Shown: positions 5,306 to 6,480 of the stretch, piece by piece
Position numbering within the stretch: the first letter of the stretch is position 1
How the letters are laid out: every line of letters begins with the position of its first letter
From: a bacterium
Lineage (GTDB): Bacteria > Patescibacteriota > Minisyncoccia > Phycocordibacterales > 2-02-FULL-43-11
Length of the DNA: 6,480 nucleotides
Direction of reading: 5' to 3'
NCBI GenBank assembly: GCA_021814895.1
Contig: JAKAHN010000040.1
Location: forward strand, 1 to 6,480
Program-made: the position numbers and the translations under genes
Notes under the pieces: model-generated
What the model saw: only the letters and a program-made list of their open reading frames with translations
What the model was told of the DNA's origin: nothing
Databases searched by the model: none

Positions 5306-5382
5306 TTAGCTTTCAGCTTTTAGCTGTCAGCTGTCAGTATTCAGGGTTTCCCCTAAAAGCTGACAGCTGATAGCTAGCCGCT
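5306..5382 (-). repeat. 77-base heptamer-periodic inverted repeat, copy 2 (rpsC-rplP gap)
   Basis: Same element and orientation as the copy before rpsH. It lies between the rpsC stop (4 bases away) and the rplP ATG (1 base away). Arms 5321-5337 and 5360-5376 pair over 17 positions with one mismatch, which would be G-U if the plus strand were transcribed and A-C in sense RNA. The 22-base loop contains the mini-hairpin AGGG-GAAA-CCCU (5343-5354), a GNRA tetraloop on four perfect pairs. As in copy 1, 16 bases separate the hairpin from the start codon, and they share AAAGCTGAAAG. Function is unknown: either a small palindromic repeat family or a leader RNA structure. Confidence 0.9.
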
Positions 5383-5386
5383 ATTT

Positions 5387-6064
5387 CTATTTTTTTTGAC
5401 TTTTATCTTTATCAACAAACACTTCTCCTTTGTAAATCCAAACTTTTATACCGATGTCGCCATAAGTCATATGGGCTTTCTCTCTGGCAAAATCAATATC
5501 AGCGCGAAAAGTTTGCAAAGGCACTTGGCCTTTTTTCATTTTTTCCGATCTGGAAATTTCCGCTCCGCCCAATCTTCCTCCCAAATACAGTTTAACTCCG
5601 CGGACATCCCTATTGGCCATCACTTTTTCAACAGTCTGCTTCATCACTCTTCGGAAAGGCAATCGCTTTTCCAAACTCTCGGCAATCATTTGAGCGACAA
5701 TAGCCGCATGCGATTCAGGCGATTTGACCTCTTCAATATCAATATGAAGCTCTTCTTGCCCCATAAGATTTCTTTTTTTTAAAAAATCTGTAATCTCATT
5801 TTTCAATTTTACCGCTCCCTCTCCGCTTTTACCGATTAACATACCGGGTCTTGCAGTCTTGATGATGATTTTAAGAGATTTTCGTCCGCGCTCTATTTCA
5901 ACATTGCTGACAAAAAAACCGCGGAGTCGTTTGAGTAAAAAATCTCTGGTCAAAACATCACATTTCAAAAATTGAACATACTGCCCCTTTACGCCAAACC
6001 AGCGACTTTTCCAATCGCGTAACATTACTAATCTATGAGCATATGGATGAACGGTATGTGGCAT
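5387..6064 (-). CDS. rpsC: 30S ribosomal protein S3 (uS3)
   Basis: uS3 lies in the small-subunit head at the mRNA entry tunnel, where with S4 and S5 it takes part in mRNA unwinding. The 225-residue product (E. coli 233) begins MPHTVHPYAHRLVMLRDWKS, then RWF. It has a type II KH domain with the GXXG loop GKSG at residues 78-81 (ARPGMLIGKSGEG). The C-terminal domain contains LGGRLGGAEISRSE, VPLQTFRADIDF and YGDIGIKVWIYKGEVF, all expected. The N-terminal HPYAHR and DWKSRWF form resembles S3 from Patescibacteria as I recall it. The ATG at 6064-6062 follows rplV by 55 bases of heptamer-like A/T repeat. Stop is TAG, followed directly by the second inverted-repeat element. Confidence 0.97.
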   Translation of the reverse strand: MPHTVHPYAHRLVMLRDWKSRWFGVKGQYVQFLKCDVLTRDFLLKRLRGFFVSNVEIERGRKSLKIIIKTARPGMLIGKSGEGAVKLKNEITDFLKKRNLMGQEELHIDIEEVKSPESHAAIVAQMIAESLEKRLPFRRVMKQTVEKVMANRDVRGVKLYLGGRLGGAEISRSEKMKKGQVPLQTFRADIDFAREKAHMTYGDIGIKVWIYKGEVFVDKDKSQKK

Positions 6065-6067
6065 GAT

Positions 6068-6119
6068 GTTAAAGTTAAAAGTTTAAAGTAAAAAGTGTAA
6101 AATTATTAAAAGTTAAAAA
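6068..6119. repeat. Degenerate 7-base tandem repeat, GTTAAAA type, in the rplV-rpsC gap
   Basis: The plus strand reads as consecutive units GTTAAA, GTTAAAA, GTTTAAA, GTAAAAA and GTGTAAA from 6068 to 6101, then decays and ends with another GTTAAAA. The period of seven is the same as in the AGCT-type elements, but the unit is different. It occupies almost all of the 55-base gap and would form the leader of rpsC. Low complexity makes chance possible. Confidence 0.5.
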
Positions 6120-6458
6120 TTATTTCTTGCTAACTTCTCTTTCTCCTAGGGTCAGAATTACATAGCTTGACCTCTTGTTTATTTTAAAAGCGCTTCCTCT
6201 CGCTCTCGGCATGCTTCTTTTCATAGTAACTCCCATATCAACCCTAAATTCCTTGATAAATAACGTTTTTTTGTCTTTATTTTGATTTTTGGCGTTTGTA
6301 ATGGCGCTTTCCAAAAGCTTTTTAAGTGGTAAAGCGGCAAATTTCGGGGTAGTGGAAAGCATAACTAAAGCATCATCAACAGATTTGCCTTTTAACAAAC
6401 CCGTGACCAAACGAATCTTTCGTGGCGACTGTCTATAATTATTTAATGATGCTTTCAT
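6120..6458 (-). CDS. rplV: 50S ribosomal protein L22 (uL22)
   Basis: uL22 lines the narrowest part of the peptide exit tunnel with its long beta-hairpin, the site of macrolide-resistance changes in other bacteria. The 112-residue product (E. coli 110) starts MKASLNNYRQSPRKIRLVTG, then has LPLKKLLESAITNAKNQN. The hairpin tip region is MKRSMPRARGSAFKINKR at about residues 79-96, with MPRARG intact. It ends ILTLGEREVSKK. The frame stays open upstream to the window edge, but the ATG at 6458-6456 gives the normal family start. No Shine-Dalgarno sequence is visible. Stop is TAA. Upstream should be rpsS. Confidence 0.97.
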   Translation of the reverse strand: MKASLNNYRQSPRKIRLVTGLLKGKSVDDALVMLSTTPKFAALPLKKLLESAITNAKNQNKDKKTLFIKEFRVDMGVTMKRSMPRARGSAFKINKRSSYVILTLGEREVSKK

Positions 6459-6468
6459 AATATTAGCT

Positions 6469-6480
6469 TTAAGATCGGAA
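6469..6480 (-). CDS. rpsS: Possible last codons of ribosomal protein S19 (cut by window edge)
   Basis: On the minus strand the window begins TTC CGA TCT TAA, which would read Phe-Arg-Ser-stop. S19 normally precedes rplV and often ends with a basic tail containing Phe-Arg, so these may be its last three codons, 10 bases before the rplV start. Twelve bases cannot prove it; the call rests on conserved gene order and would be settled by the adjacent sequence. Confidence 0.3.
   Translation of the reverse strand, partial: FRS

Noticed and set aside
2751..5382. The two repeats as a CRISPR array or transposon ends
   Set aside because: They are about 2.5 kb apart in direct orientation around intact ribosomal genes, with no spacers, no transposase and no visible target duplication.

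Overview
The window is a single co-directional block of ribosomal-protein genes on the minus strand. It covers the end of the S10 operon and nearly all of the spc operon. In transcription order, right to left, the genes are: a possible last codon stretch of rpsS, then rplV, rpsC, rplP, rpmC, rpsQ, rplN, rplX, rplE, rpsZ (zinc-type S14), rpsH, rplF, rplR, rpsE, rplO and the first 89 codons of secY, which is cut by the left edge. All encode parts of the ribosome except secY, the channel of the Sec translocon. rpmC (L29) was found by direct translation of the gap between rplP and rpsQ.

The DNA is AT-rich and uses the standard bacterial code: TAA and TAG stops dominate, TGA ends rplE, and there is no in-frame TGA inside any gene. 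rpmD (uL30), normally between rpsE and rplO, is absent; that gap is only 22 bases. Absence of uL30, together with an S3 N-terminus of the form HxVHPYAHR...DWKSRWF, an L16 with a short N-terminal insertion and a strongly basic extended S5, points to Patescibacteria/CPR and probably a Parcubacteria-like lineage. That placement is inference; no 16S rRNA is present.

None of the 15 start codons has a recognisable Shine-Dalgarno sequence at working distance; the leaders are A/T-rich. Most genes are 1 to 58 bases apart, which suggests one long transcript. Larger gaps hold unusual material. Two 77-base copies of a heptamer-periodic inverted repeat fill the rpsC-rplP and rpsZ-rpsH gaps. Each copy begins exactly one base before the start codon and can fold into a 17-bp hairpin whose loop carries a GAAA-capped mini-hairpin. 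The rplE-rpsZ gap (96 bases) holds a good internal promoter candidate and a short piece resembling the start-proximal end of the repeat. The rplV-rpsC gap holds a different, A/T-only-like heptamer repeat.

The gene content is ordinary housekeeping. The part worth a second look is the repeated structured leader in front of rplP and rpsH, followed by the SD-free starts, the replaced arginine in the L16 loop, and the S5 extension. There is no gene-free stretch above 100 bases.
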